Positions 26,946-36,769 of a stretch of DNA of 64,000 nucleotides are shown here, in pieces (within the stretch, counting starts at the first letter, position 1; each line of letters opens with the position of its first letter). The notes beneath the pieces were generated by a model. The model was not told the origin of the DNA. It ran no database searches and saw nothing but the letters and a program-made list of their open reading frames with translations. The position numbers were made by a program, and so were the translations under genes. The DNA is from Teredinibacter franksiae (GTDB lineage Bacteria > Pseudomonadota > Gammaproteobacteria > Pseudomonadales > Cellvibrionaceae), in contig NZ_JACJUV010000001.1 of assembly GCF_014218805.1 (NCBI RefSeq), positions 3,732,501 through 3,796,500 on the forward strand, given 5' to 3'.

Positions 26946-29645
26946 ATGAAATGGTTTAACCAGGAACCCTCACAGATTATCGAGCATTTCGAATCTTCTA
27001 TCGAAAAGGGCTTGAGCCAATCACAAGCGGAATCGAGACTGCAGGAATGTGGGCCTAACGAATTGGCTGAAACTGCTCAAATGTCCACGCTCTCGCTGTT
27101 CTTGGTTCAGTTTAAAAACCCTATGCTTATCATTCTCGCTATTGGTGGCCTGCTTTCCGTTCTGGGAGGGCACCTTGTAGATGGTATTGCGATCCTGGTA
27201 ATTGTGGTGGCCAACGCATTGATCACCTTCATTCAGGAGCTCGGCGCCAAAAAATCTTTGGACTCTCTTCGGGAAATGGGTGCACCTAATGCACTGGTGC
27301 TACGTGATGGCGAGTGGCAAAAGTTGCCGGTGAAGACGTTGGTGCCCGGAGATATTGTAAAGCTCAATACAGGTGATGTGGTGGGTGCCGATATACGTCT
27401 GCTTGCCGCCAATCAGTTGCAAATTGACGAATCGGCATTAACGGGAGAGTCGGAGCCCGTCGAAAAGAATATTGAGTTATTACATGCTCCTGAACTGGGT
27501 ATTGGCGACCGTATAAACTTGGTGTTTACCAGTACTATTGTTACGGCGGGCAACGGTACTGGGGTAGTGGTTGATACCGGTATGAATACCGAAGTGGGGC
27601 ATATCGCTAACTTAATGCAAACAGCGGAGAGCGTTGAAACGCCCATGCAGAGACGACTAAATTCGCTCTCTCATGCCTTAATTGGAGTGGCTGTAGCGGC
27701 GGTAGCCATTGTGGTGGGAATAGGTTTGTACAATGGTGCCGACTGGCTGGAAATGTTGCAAACGGGTATATCGCTGTCCGTTGCTGCCATTCCCGAGGGG
27801 CTGCCCACCATTGTTACTATTGTGTTAACCATGGGTGCCAAGCATATGGCGCGAGGTAATGCGCGCATAAGGCAGTTGGCCTCGGTGGAAACTCTGGGCT
27901 CCACTACGGTAATTTGCTCCGATAAAACCGGTACCCTCACACAGAACCAAATGCAGGTGGTAGCTTATTGGAGCGGTGGTAAAACATTTGACGTGACGGG
28001 GCAAGGGTTTGAACCTGTCGGCAGGTTCCTTGATGAAAATGATGAAGAGTTAGATTTGGAACAAACGCCGGAACTGAAATACGGTTTGATTATTTCCGCT
28101 ATTTGTAACGACGCAGAATTGCAGGAAAAAGACGGGCGTTACTCCATTCAGGGTAATCCCACAGAGGGCGCGCTTGTAGTTGCTGGCACGAAAGTGGGTA
28201 TTTACCGCGACGCTTTATTTGAAGAAGGCTTCCAATTAATAAAAAGCTTTCCGTTTGACTCCAAACGAAAAATGGCCAGCTCCGTCATCCGTGGCCCCTT
28301 AGGCCGTTATTGGCTGATCGCTAAGGGCGCGCCCGATGTGCTTCTGAATCGTTCCAATGCCATTTACTGGAACAATGAAGCGGTATCATTGAACGATGAT
28401 TTTAAACAGAAAATACATACCGGTATTGATGCCTTTGGTAAGCGTGCACTGCGTACATTGGCGTTGGCGTTTGTTGAAATTACCGAAGCGGATATCGATA
28501 AACCCCAAGAAGAGCACGAGCAGGATTTAACCTTTCTGGCCATGCACGGCATTATAGACCCACCTAGGCCCGAGGTTGTTGAAGCCGTTGCTCAGTGTAC
28601 GGATGCTGGAATTCGCACGGTAATGATTACCGGTGATCATGCCGCTACGGCACAGGCAATAGCCACGGAACTGGGTATTCGTAAAAGCGATCAAGAGCTG
28701 GTTGTTACGGGCCCACAGCTGGAAGAAATTAGCGATCGTAAATTGCGTGAACTAGCTCCAACTACCTCTGTATTCGCCCGAGTTTCGCCCGAACATAAGC
28801 AGCGTATTGTGAAAGCATTACAAGCGAATGATGAAGTGGTGGCCATGACCGGCGACGGTGTGAATGATGCTCCAGCCCTGCGCAACGCCGATATTGGCAT
28901 TGCTATGGGAATAGCGGGGACCCAGGTAGCTAAGGATTCTGCCGATTTGGTACTGCTGGACGATAACTTCTCCACCATAGTTTTAGCCGTAAAAGAAGGT
29001 CGCAGAATTTACGATAATATTCGAAAGTACCTACGAGCGGGGCTTACAGCTAACGTTTCGGAGGTTAGTTGCGTGCTGTTCGCATTTTTACTTATGGCAA
29101 ATGAGCCGCTAGTACCTTTAACCGCGTTAATGATTTTATGGATTAATATGTTGGCTGATGCGATGCCAAGCTTGTGTCTTGGTTGGGAAAAACAGGAAGC
29201 AGACCTGATGACCCGAAAGCCCCGAAAGCGTAACGAAAGCTTTTTTGCGGAGGGTTTGGGGGCTCGAATACTGGTGCGTGGATTAATCCACGGTTATATC
29301 ATCTATGCGTTGTTTCAGTTTGTACTTAGCCGAGGCGGAAGTGTGGAATATGCGCAAACGATAGCCTTCGTTTCGCTGATATTTATTCAGAATTTCCACC
29401 TGCTGGATGCCCGTAGTTTCAAGAGTATTTATCGCCTTAACCCTTTTGAAAACAAGCTGCTTATTACCGTGCTGGTTGCTGCTACCGGCAGTTCACTCGC
29501 ATTAATTTACTCGCCACTGGGGGGGATGATACTCGGCACCGTAGCAATATCCGCAAAACACCTGTTAATGACGGCCGCTATTGCCGCCCTGCCAACATTT
29601 GTTCTCTCCGGTATAAAGGAATTGTTTGGCGTTAAATGGTTGTAG
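26946..29645 (+). CDS. P-type cation-transporting ATPase (type II, calcium-pump-like)
   Basis: An 899-residue inner-membrane pump. Order: N-terminal cation_ATPase_N helix region (about 1-60), M1-M2 (about 48-92), the actuator domain with LTGES (about 165), M3-M4 with PEGLP near residue 283, and the phosphorylation site DKTGTLT with Asp326. Then come a nucleotide-binding domain including FPFDSKRKMASS and KGAP, the hinge TGDGVNDAPAL, and six C-terminal helices. The LTGES, PEGLP and C-terminal patterns match the SERCA/PMR1-like group, so Ca2+ (or Mn2+, or monovalent ions as in PacL/EXP relatives) is the likely cargo. GGGAG 8-10 bases before the ATG supports the start. It is a single gene with a terminator about 180 bp downstream. 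Confidence 0.93.
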   Translation: MKWFNQEPSQIIEHFESSIEKGLSQSQAESRLQECGPNELAETAQMSTLSLFLVQFKNPMLIILAIGGLLSVLGGHLVDGIAILVIVVANALITFIQELGAKKSLDSLREMGAPNALVLRDGEWQKLPVKTLVPGDIVKLNTGDVVGADIRLLAANQLQIDESALTGESEPVEKNIELLHAPELGIGDRINLVFTSTIVTAGNGTGVVVDTGMNTEVGHIANLMQTAESVETPMQRRLNSLSHALIGVAVAAVAIVVGIGLYNGADWLEMLQTGISLSVAAIPEGLPTIVTIVLTMGAKHMARGNARIRQLASVETLGSTTVICSDKTGTLTQNQMQVVAYWSGGKTFDVTGQGFEPVGRFLDENDEELDLEQTPELKYGLIISAICNDAELQEKDGRYSIQGNPTEGALVVAGTKVGIYRDALFEEGFQLIKSFPFDSKRKMASSVIRGPLGRYWLIAKGAPDVLLNRSNAIYWNNEAVSLNDDFKQKIHTGIDAFGKRALRTLALAFVEITEADIDKPQEEHEQDLTFLAMHGIIDPPRPEVVEAVAQCTDAGIRTVMITGDHAATAQAIATELGIRKSDQELVVTGPQLEEISDRKLRELAPTTSVFARVSPEHKQRIVKALQANDEVVAMTGDGVNDAPALRNADIGIAMGIAGTQVAKDSADLVLLDDNFSTIVLAVKEGRRIYDNIRKYLRAGLTANVSEVSCVLFAFLLMANEPLVPLTALMILWINMLADAMPSLCLGWEKQEADLMTRKPRKRNESFFAEGLGARILVRGLIHGYIIYALFQFVLSRGGSVEYAQTIAFVSLIFIQNFHLLDARSFKSIYRLNPFENKLLITVLVAATGSSLALIYSPLGGMILGTVAISAKHLLMTAAIAALPTFVLSGIKELFGVKWL

Positions 29646-29827
29646 TGGTCTTCGGCTTTAGTTTGCTCATTAGGTGGGTGTTTGTACCGACGAGTTACAA
29701 CCAAATGCATATTCTTTGCCGGGGATTCTGCTTCGCCCTAAAAAATTAGGGCTTTGGGGCGAGCACTTAACCGTCTAGGTTGAGCAATTGCAGGTTGAGT
29801 AGCCAAACCGGGAATAAGTATTTTCTT

Positions 29828-29857
29828 AAAAACCTTCGAGAAAAATCTAAGGTTTTT
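29828..29857. terminator. Bidirectional terminator between convergent genes
   Basis: AAAAACCTT (29828-29836) pairs with AAGGTTTTT (29849-29857) across a 12-base loop, with T-runs in both directions. It lies between the plus-strand ATPase and the minus-strand oxidase. A second hairpin GCCCTAA/TTAGGGC (about 29737-29755) occurs upstream. Confidence 0.7.
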
Positions 29858-29896
29858 TACCTGCGATAACGCTTAAGGCAGGCTTGACAATTAATG

Positions 29897-31339
29897 TTAA
29901 TTTTTATCCGGTTGGGCTATATAGGCCTCATAAAATCGATTGTAAAAAATATAATTTTTGTCATGGAGTTGCTTGATTTTGTGAAACTTTTTGACATTCG
30001 GATAGATAGTGCTGAATTGTATAATGGAGGGGAACCGCTGGTAGGCCAAGTAATACCTGCCTTTATGTTCATGTGTGATATCCACCAGCTCCCTGGTCCA
30101 TGTTTTTGCTTTCTCAATTTCGGCTGTGTCTAAACCAATATTGATATAAAGCACTACTGCGATGGCATCATTGGGTGCGTAACTTAGTACTGCATCGTTG
30201 TTTCCTTTTACATGCCTGAGGGTAACACTCAAAAGATTTACATCGTGGGTTTCGACAACGGTTCTCAGCTTATCCACAAAGCCGACAAAGTGATGATGAG
30301 GGATAAAATATTCCTGCAATATATCGGTATCTTTTTTACCGTGATATTCAAGGAATTTTATGGGAGGCCTCATGGCATTATTGCGGGTGATTAACGTCGT
30401 TTTTTCGGGGCGGTCAATAAAAGTTTTTTGTAAATACCAACGGAGTTTTTTCCCTGTGTTACTGTGTCTTGATCGGTTGAAGAAAAAGGCGTTGAGGGAG
30501 ATGTTCTTTTCGTTTTGCAGGTCTAAAGGTACGGGTAAAGTTGCTCCTTGCTCGGCCTGATCAATTGGCGAGTGGGCAGTGTAGTCGATAGAGAAGCATT
30601 CGCGAAGAAGCGTGCCTCCCTTCGCAATGGCGCAGCGACCAAAATGCAGAGGATTCATTTTGTGGCCATTTGAGAGCAGGGTGGGGTAGTCTCGGTAATC
30701 TACAGCGACGACTGATTTACTAAAAATAAGGTTATCCGTGAGTGCAATTTCGGCTTCGAGAATAATCGCTATAGAGCCATACCCACCTATCACGGCATAG
30801 AATAAGTCGCTATTTTCGGTTTTGCTGGCATTAACCGTTTTTCCTGATGCTAGAGCCAGTTTCAATTCGTTCACGGTTTCAATAATGGGCCCGTAGTTAG
30901 GGTCTCTACCATGTGCATTCGCGCTTAGTGAGCCACCCACGGTGAAAATATTGGATGACTGCATAACCTTTATCGAGAGGTTGTGGGGGTTTATCGCCGT
31001 CTGAATGTCGGCCCAGGTTGCACCGCTTTGCACCCGAATGGTTTTGTTCTTCGGTGAAAAATCGACTATTCGATTGAACGGGGTCATATCCAACAAAATT
31101 GCACCAGGGTAAACAATATGCCCCCCCTGAGAGTGTTTTGTGCCAGAGATAGCAATTTTTTGCTTGTTAGCCGTGGCGTCTCTAATGGCCTGAATCACTT
31201 GTGTTTCGGCGGTAACCGAGATTACTTGGCCTACGTCTTCTTGATTTAGCCGACTGATATCATTCCAGCTGGTAGCGTGACATGTACCTGTAAGCACTAG
31301 GAGGTGAAGTAGCCAAATTTTGGCGAAAATATTGCTCAT
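29897..31339 (-). CDS. Exported FAD-linked oxidase (gulonolactone/arabinonolactone oxidase-like)
   Basis: 480 residues from ATG 31339. The frame opens at 31390, but this methionine starts a clear signal peptide (MSNIFAKIWLLHLLVLTGTCHA). The FAD_binding_4 domain shows KIAISGTKHSQGGHIVYPGA and IQTAINPHNLSIKVMQSSN then TVGGSLSANAHGRDPNYG, as in vanillyl-alcohol-oxidase superfamily enzymes. GGYGSIAIILEAEI follows, and the C-terminal half resembles the ALO domain. The histidine in GTKHSQGG is in the position often used for FAD contact or attachment. It probably oxidises a sugar lactone or polyol in the periplasm. Monocistronic; the ribosome site is weak. Confidence 0.82.
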   Translation of the reverse strand: MSNIFAKIWLLHLLVLTGTCHATSWNDISRLNQEDVGQVISVTAETQVIQAIRDATANKQKIAISGTKHSQGGHIVYPGAILLDMTPFNRIVDFSPKNKTIRVQSGATWADIQTAINPHNLSIKVMQSSNIFTVGGSLSANAHGRDPNYGPIIETVNELKLALASGKTVNASKTENSDLFYAVIGGYGSIAIILEAEIALTDNLIFSKSVVAVDYRDYPTLLSNGHKMNPLHFGRCAIAKGGTLLRECFSIDYTAHSPIDQAEQGATLPVPLDLQNEKNISLNAFFFNRSRHSNTGKKLRWYLQKTFIDRPEKTTLITRNNAMRPPIKFLEYHGKKDTDILQEYFIPHHHFVGFVDKLRTVVETHDVNLLSVTLRHVKGNNDAVLSYAPNDAIAVVLYINIGLDTAEIEKAKTWTRELVDITHEHKGRYYLAYQRFPSIIQFSTIYPNVKKFHKIKQLHDKNYIFYNRFYEAYIAQPDKN

Positions 31340-31594
31340 AATGGTCTTATTTTTAGGCTGATTTAGGGGTTTTAGGCCAGCCTGGGGCATAGGCTCGGCT
31401 CAGTAGGGCAGCTACTCTACTGCAAAACATGAGCGGTAGTGCTCAGAAGAAGCTAATTAGTTAATTTCTGGCGCCATAATCATTGCTTTGGTGATAGATG
31501 AAATAGTAATATAGGCGCCAACTTGCAATCTATTAGCTTATAAAACAGTGCCTATCAGGGAAGTGCTAAAGGCCATTTTGAGCCCACACTACCC

Positions 31595-31921
31595 ATGTCA
31601 GACGCCAGTTATCGCATTCTTGGTTTGCGGCCCAAAGCTTCTATAGACGAAGTTCGGGTGGCGTATCGGCGTATGGCTGCGCAGTATCATCCTGACCGCA
31701 ACCCAGGTGACATGTCGGCAGAAGACATGTTCAAGTTGGTTATCAGGGCTTATCGCCATATTCTTCACACGGCTGAGCTTCCTCCGTCATTCCCCGCAAG
31801 AGCGCCGCTCTCTGGTAAGCGCACGTGCCGCCGCAAGCGCTCGGGCACGCGTTCAGACAGACGTTATAATTGGCAGTTGTCAGATCAGTACATCGGTACA
31901 AACGTTAATTGCAAAGCCTAG
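31595..31921 (+). CDS. Short J-domain protein
   Basis: 108 residues with a DnaJ J-domain at about residues 4-63 and the signature HPD at 32-34 (YHPDRNPGD), so it should stimulate a DnaK-type chaperone. No G/F-rich region, zinc domain or C-terminal substrate-binding domains follow; the tail is short and basic (about 70-108, RRKRSGTRSDRR). It stands alone, divergent from the oxidase gene. No clear Shine-Dalgarno precedes ATG 31595. Confidence 0.8.
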   Translation: MSDASYRILGLRPKASIDEVRVAYRRMAAQYHPDRNPGDMSAEDMFKLVIRAYRHILHTAELPPSFPARAPLSGKRTCRRKRSGTRSDRRYNWQLSDQYIGTNVNCKA

Positions 31922-32958
31922 TGTCTAGCCACTATCTCCCCTTGCGTCACACCGAATTTTGTGTGTTTTGTACTGCACGGTTAAAAACTAGATCGTGGTT
32001 TAGTTGCCTTGCTCTTGTAAGCGGCTGAGTTACGACTATTTGAGCTTTTAATTTTATCTCAATGACGATTTTTTCTTGAGTAATAACCTTTTGATACTGA
32101 TTTTATTGTCTTCGCTGGAGGCCATTAGCCTAAACGTTGGAGAGTTAAAGGCAGTTTTATTTTATTGCGCCCCAAGAAAATGAAAATAGTTACTCTGGAT
32201 TATAAGAAATGTGGTGCGAATGCGCTTGCCCTCATTAGATCTATTGGCCCACAAAACACCATGATTGTTGGAACGGAAAAAAAGTTTTCGCAACGAACGT
32301 TCGTTTTGGAGGGTGTTTCTGATGCGAACTAAAATAGCACGCAATTGGTTTTTTTACTGGCTTGAGTGTTATCGTTAGCCTAGTTATTTAGGCGTTTATT
32401 TTGTGCCTTTTTAAATGTAGGTAAACAACGCAAGGCTTTGTCGAAGGGATTTTTCAATTAGTTTGCTAACCACCCATGACGAGATAGGTTTTACGCTTGT
32501 ATGACTGGTGGATGCCATTTCCATTTTGAATGATAGTGTTGCGTAACTGAAGAGTGAATCGAAGAGCTTAAAAAGCTGCGTGAGTTCAGTTGGTTTTGGA
32601 CCCAATTTTTTGAGAATGATGCATTCCAAGTCACAACAATATTGGCAAAAATAGATGAAAAAAATGTATCGCACATACTCATGAACGTGAATACAGTTAC
32701 TTTTGGGGGGCATGCTTGGGGATTGCTTGAAGTGTCTATATGCTTTCTGGGTGTTTGTCTTTTTAACGCATCGCATTATGGTGCACTAGATCACATCTTG
32801 GGTGCGCAAAGATGACACAGGCCTGGAAGCCGAGCGCTAATCTGTTTTTTTTGATGCTGTGTCAATAGGACTTGTTTCGTGTTTGATATAGAATGACGTT
32901 GAAAATCTGCGCCGAACAGGCCAGCACTTATACACATACAATAATAATGAGGCTGGAA
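31922..32958. other. Gene-poor stretch between J-domain and membrane-protein genes
   Basis: About 1 kb. One 50-codon frame (32180-32332) is listed separately. The 121-codon minus-strand frame at 32411-32776 has no ribosome site or recognisable features and is not counted. No tRNA or strong terminator was seen. Confidence 0.35.
32180..32332 (+). CDS. Possible 50-residue small protein
   Basis: The frame from ATG 32180 to TAA 32332 starts MKIVTLDYKKCGANALALIR, continues SIGPQNTMIVGTEKKFSQRT and ends FVLEGVSDAN. The composition is that of a folded alpha/beta protein (alternating hydrophobics, one Cys) rather than random sequence. Only a weak AAG-type ribosome site precedes it (CCCCAAGAAA). I recognise no family; it could be a remnant of a longer gene. 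Confidence 0.3.
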   Translation: MKIVTLDYKKCGANALALIRSIGPQNTMIVGTEKKFSQRTFVLEGVSDAN

Positions 32959-33357
32959 ATGACCAAACTAATTCACCTAATATTTTGTGCCCTGCTGGGG
33001 TACACCGCATGGTTGCAGCTCAATGATCCTGACCCACTTTTTTGGGTAACGCTGTATCTGCTGGCGGCGGCAGTACCATTTGTTCGCATGCTTTCTCTGG
33101 GTGGTGGTATTGGCAGTAAGACTACCGGAGTAGCGGCTGGCTATTGTGCTGCAGGAATTCTTATGACCTTGCCTGGGGGGGTAGAGTATTTAAATCACAT
33201 CACTTCGGAATCGTTAATCCAGGGTATGAGCCCAACTAAACCCTACATTGAAGAGGCGCGGGAACTCATTGGAACCGTATTCGCTTTTTTCGTGGTCGTA
33301 GCCTACTGGGTGGTCGATTCGCTTAAGCTACAGAGGCGTTCAGATTACTTCGCTTAA
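32959..33357 (+). CDS. Small membrane protein, transmembrane-220-like
   Basis: 132 residues with four hydrophobic segments (about 3-20, 28-45, 53-72 and 98-120). The N-terminal motif AWLQLNDPDPLFWVTLY is typical of the Transmemb_220 family, often found in marine bacteria and of unknown function. The frame opens at 32893, but ATG 32959 is chosen because GAGG lies 6 bases before it and the protein then starts with the first membrane helix. It faces the ebo operon across a bidirectional hairpin. Confidence 0.78.
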   Translation: MTKLIHLIFCALLGYTAWLQLNDPDPLFWVTLYLLAAAVPFVRMLSLGGGIGSKTTGVAAGYCAAGILMTLPGGVEYLNHITSESLIQGMSPTKPYIEEARELIGTVFAFFVVVAYWVVDSLKLQRRSDYFA

Positions 33358-33366
33358 GGCCAGTGC

Positions 33367-33396
33367 TTAAGGGCACATTATTATAGGTGCCCTTAA
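33367..33396. terminator. Hairpin terminator between the membrane protein and eboF
   Basis: TTAAGGGCAC (33367-33376) pairs perfectly with GTGCCCTTAA (33387-33396) around a 10-base AT loop. It is only 6 bp from the eboF stop and about 10 bp from the stop of the convergent gene, so it probably serves both. Confidence 0.75.
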
Positions 33397-33402
33397 TTCA
33401 TT

Positions 33403-34797
33403 CTAGTCGTGTGGCCCAATGAGTGTAGTCAATAAATCGTATACACGAGTAGCTTCCAGGCCGTCGGTTTTTTGTGTGGCATTGAGGCAGGCGGCTTCAG
33501 AGCACATAAAAATGGCGCCGTCTTGTGGCGCGGGTGTGAGTGCGCCATGGGAGCCTTTAACCAGTGAAGTATCGAGTGGGATCATATCCATAAGTGTGCG
33601 CATCCCCAGTTTTTTCTGTAGCAGTTTTAAGCCAATTTTTGCCAGCGGAAATTTAATGTCTGGGTTTAAAAAAAGTTCAACTGGGTCGTAGCCAGGCTTA
33701 CGGTGTATATCCACACAGCGGGCGAAGTCTGGTGCGCGTTGATCTTCTAGCCAGTAGTAGTAGCTAAACCAGGTATCGGCTTTGGCGATGGCCACTAAAT
33801 CGCCGCTGCGGGGGTGGTTTAGGCCAAACGCCAATTTTTCCTCCTCTCCCATGACTAGATCGATTTCATCTTGTTGGTCCAGCAGTGCGCGCACCCTTCC
33901 GATTAATGTTTTGTCTTGTACGTAGATGTGCGCTAACTGGTGATCGGCAACGGCAAACACGCGGCTGGCACCCGGATCCAATAATTCTAGGCCGAGTTCT
34001 TCTCGAATGCCTATCCAGCCTTGCTGCCGGAATAGTCGATTTAGGTGGCACACTTTGTTCACTGCATGAATACCGTACTCCGATACGACTACCACTTGGT
34101 ACTGATGAGATTGTGCATAATCGATAAGTTGGCCGCAAACAGCATCAATGCGCTCCAGTTCTGTGGGTATGCTACTGTCGTCAGGCCCGACTTTTTGAAG
34201 GGCGTAATCGAGGTGGGGTAGGTACACGGCGGTAAAGTCGGGTGATTGCTGTTCCAGTGTGCGAAGGGCGCAATCGGCAATCCATTGGCTAGACGTAATA
34301 TCGCTTTTGGGGCCCCAGAAATTAAATAGCGGGAAGCTCCCCAGCGCTTTATTCATCTCCGCACGTAGGTGGCCCGGAGTCGTATAAATGTCGGGAATTT
34401 TGCGACCATCTGCGGGGTACATGGGGCGCACGGTGATTGCCGTATCGGCTGGGCAGTACATATTGTACCAACAAAAAACATTGGCGCTGGTCAGTGGGTT
34501 GTTATCTTTTTTTAGCTGATCCCAAATTTGTTCCGCTTGAATTAAGTGATTGCTCTGGTGCCAGAATCGAATTTCTGCCTGATCTTTAAAGTACCAACCA
34601 TTACCTACAATGCCATGCTCTGCAGGCGTTTTACCGGTGAAGTAGGTAGTTTGAACGGAGCAGGTGACGGCGGGTAACATGGGTTGTATGTGAGTGTTAC
34701 AGCCTTTCGCCGCTAATTGGCTAAGGTTTGGGGTGTGGGCTCCAATATGTTTTGGGCTAAGCCCAACGACGTTCAGTAGTAATAATTTGTTGGCCAT
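33403..34797 (-). CDS. eboF: EboF-type alkaline-phosphatase-superfamily protein
   Basis: 464 residues of the nucleotide pyrophosphatase/phosphodiesterase fold, last gene of the ebo operon. The nucleophile region PAVTCSVQTTYFTGKTPAEHGI (about 42-63) matches the NPP pattern, with Thr45 as probable nucleophile. Later metal-ligand candidates are LPHLDYALQKVGPDD, VVVSEYGIH and GSHGAL. The Asp that normally follows the first strand in this superfamily is not evident here (LLLNVVGLSP), so metal binding may be unusual. No signal peptide. It probably removes a phosphate or diphosphate from an intermediate of the ebo pathway. It follows eboB after about 190 bp, so it may have its own promoter as well as read-through. 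Confidence 0.85.
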   Translation of the reverse strand: MANKLLLLNVVGLSPKHIGAHTPNLSQLAAKGCNTHIQPMLPAVTCSVQTTYFTGKTPAEHGIVGNGWYFKDQAEIRFWHQSNHLIQAEQIWDQLKKDNNPLTSANVFCWYNMYCPADTAITVRPMYPADGRKIPDIYTTPGHLRAEMNKALGSFPLFNFWGPKSDITSSQWIADCALRTLEQQSPDFTAVYLPHLDYALQKVGPDDSSIPTELERIDAVCGQLIDYAQSHQYQVVVVSEYGIHAVNKVCHLNRLFRQQGWIGIREELGLELLDPGASRVFAVADHQLAHIYVQDKTLIGRVRALLDQQDEIDLVMGEEEKLAFGLNHPRSGDLVAIAKADTWFSYYYWLEDQRAPDFARCVDIHRKPGYDPVELFLNPDIKFPLAKIGLKLLQKKLGMRTLMDMIPLDTSLVKGSHGALTPAPQDGAIFMCSEAACLNATQKTDGLEATRVYDLLTTLIGPHD

Positions 34798-34984
34798 AAA
34801 CGGTATGTGTCTTTTTTATGGGCACTCCATATTCACACGATTAGTATCTGTTTTTTTTGAATATGGGGTGCGCTTTTATATTATGATTCTTAGCGCCAAA
34901 TAGCGGTTTATCAGTTACTAGTGCTATGCGAATGTAAAGAGTGGCACGAGCTGAGAAACACGCTAAAGCGGTGGTTATGAATGG

Positions 34985-35863
34985 TTATTTCACTACTTGG
35001 GGCTGCTGCCCTCGAAGCACAGAATTACCTTCGAATAATTGCGACTGGTTGATTTTTTTCGATTCCCAGTCGGCTTCATTTATTCGTCCACTCTTGCTAT
35101 AGGCCGTTAATGCATTTTGGTAGCAAATTTTGTGTACGTCGTTTTTGTCTATGCCTGATTGCAGCATTAAATTGGCTGTTTTGGGTACAGACATTGGGTC
35201 GGACACACCCCAGTCTGCGCTGGAGTCTATAAATATACGTTCAGAGCCATATTCTCGGGCGATATTTACCATGCGCTCGCTACCCATTTTAGTTTGCGGG
35301 TATAGGGTGAAAGCTGTCCAGTAGCCACGGTCTTTCACCGCTTTTACAGTGGTTTCGTTATTGTGGTCGATAATGACCTGGGAAGGCTCCAAACCATGCT
35401 CTTCGCAAATGTCCATGGTTAGTATTGTGCCTTTAAGTTTGTTCCTGTGAGGTGTGTGCACCATTACCGGCAATTCAAATTTTTTGGCTAATTCTAATTG
35501 GGCGCGTAAATATTTTTCTTCTAGATCGGTTTGTTCATCGAAACCAATTTCACCTACGGCTACAACGCTTTCTTTTGCCAGAAACAGTGGGAGAATATCC
35601 ATTACCGCCTCAGCCAGTTCTGGATTGTTAGCCTCTTTCGAATTTAGCCCGATGGCGCAGTAATGTTGAATGCCAAACTGCGATGCGCGAAACCGTTCCC
35701 AACCGACTAGCGAGGCTAGGTAGTCGCGATACGTATCTATAGAAGTGCGTGGCTGCCCCAGCCAAAATGCCGGCTCAATAACCGCTACAACGCCGGCTGC
35801 GGCCATGCTTTCATAGTCGTCAGTTGTGCGTGCACTCATGTGAATGTGTGGATCGATAAACAT
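34985..35863 (-). CDS. eboB: EboB-type TatD-like metal hydrolase
   Basis: 292-residue amidohydrolase-superfamily TIM barrel. Metal-binding signatures are in place: DPHIH at 4-8, GEIGFD near 105, VMVHTPH near 138, IIDHNNE near 167 and IDSSADWGVSD near 215. It is one of the six conserved ebo proteins; the substrate is unknown, and TatD-like enzymes usually act as phosphoesterases or deoxyribonucleases. It lies 30 bp after eboA, with which it is presumably co-transcribed. Confidence 0.88.
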   Translation of the reverse strand: MFIDPHIHMSARTTDDYESMAAAGVVAVIEPAFWLGQPRTSIDTYRDYLASLVGWERFRASQFGIQHYCAIGLNSKEANNPELAEAVMDILPLFLAKESVVAVGEIGFDEQTDLEEKYLRAQLELAKKFELPVMVHTPHRNKLKGTILTMDICEEHGLEPSQVIIDHNNETTVKAVKDRGYWTAFTLYPQTKMGSERMVNIAREYGSERIFIDSSADWGVSDPMSVPKTANLMLQSGIDKNDVHKICYQNALTAYSKSGRINEADWESKKINQSQLFEGNSVLRGQQPQVVK

Positions 35864-35893
35864 GGATAAACCTTTTTATTGCTTTATTGTTGC

Positions 35894-36763
35894 CTATGCA
35901 TGAAGCAGTGCAATTTCCTGCCAGCTTTTTGGCTCATTCTTGGCCCCAAGACTTTTTGCGGTATCGAGGGCTTTAGCGCTGCCGTTTTCTGACAGTGAGG
36001 AGAGTATGGCGGACTGAATTTCTTCGCTACCGATTTGGTATTGTTGCTTCAGAAAACTCATATCCTCATTGGTTTTAGCTTGCCAGCCTATACAGCAGTA
36101 TAAATCCCAGGGTAGGTCTCGCCCAGCCGCCTGTCGCTCGCGGGCATAATCTGCGAGCATAAGGGCAAGCTCTGGGTTACTGCGTTCACGTAGACCAATG
36201 ATGGGCCATATGGGTACGGCTAAAAATGCTGCTTTTAATATCAATTGATTCCAGCCAGCAGCGTCGAAAAAGCATTTGGCAAAGTCGCTCTGGTGCGCAA
36301 CTGCGCAAAACACCTGTTCGATATTGCTACGCGCGGCCTCTCGTGCACGCTCTACAAAGGCTTCTTTTTCGGGTATATGGGGCAGGCTTTGAACCAGCAT
36401 GGTAAGTTCATTCATGTCGGCGGTTTTAAATAGCTCGTTGATACACGCAATATAGGTATCTTTTTCCACAAGGTTGTACAGTGCCAACAGTATCGTCAGT
36501 CGTGCAACCTGCGAGCATGTCCAATTACTGATTTTATGGTGGTCGTCGAACGGCTTTAGAAGATCGATCGATTGCGGAATCATGGGTGCGCCGTTAAACC
36601 AGCGCGGAGAAGGTGCTATTGCAAACAGATAGTTAAACTGTTGGTGAGAAAAGTTTTTTTCCAAAAGTTTAAGTTCTTCGTCGAGCTTGGTAAATGCTTC
36701 GGGGCGTGACAAAGAAAGCGCATCTTTTAGAGCTGAAAATAGAGTTTGTTCATTATTATTCAT
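35894..36763 (-). CDS. eboA: EboA domain protein
   Basis: 289 residues, mostly helical, with no membrane span or known catalytic motif. It resembles EboA proteins (APSPRWFNGAPMIPQS near 50-70; SNWTCSQVARLTILLAL near 80-95; a C-terminal PWDLYCCIGWQAKTNED). EboA is the least understood member of the cluster. It starts 6 bp after the eboC stop, and eboB follows 30 bp on, so it sits mid-operon. Confidence 0.82.
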   Translation of the reverse strand: MNNNEQTLFSALKDALSLSRPEAFTKLDEELKLLEKNFSHQQFNYLFAIAPSPRWFNGAPMIPQSIDLLKPFDDHHKISNWTCSQVARLTILLALYNLVEKDTYIACINELFKTADMNELTMLVQSLPHIPEKEAFVERAREAARSNIEQVFCAVAHQSDFAKCFFDAAGWNQLILKAAFLAVPIWPIIGLRERSNPELALMLADYARERQAAGRDLPWDLYCCIGWQAKTNEDMSFLKQQYQIGSEEIQSAILSSLSENGSAKALDTAKSLGAKNEPKSWQEIALLHA

Positions 36764-36769
36764 GGCTAG

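Noticed and set aside
32411..32776. 121-codon minus-strand frame
   Set aside because: No ribosome site, Cys/Tyr/Phe-rich random composition and no homology.
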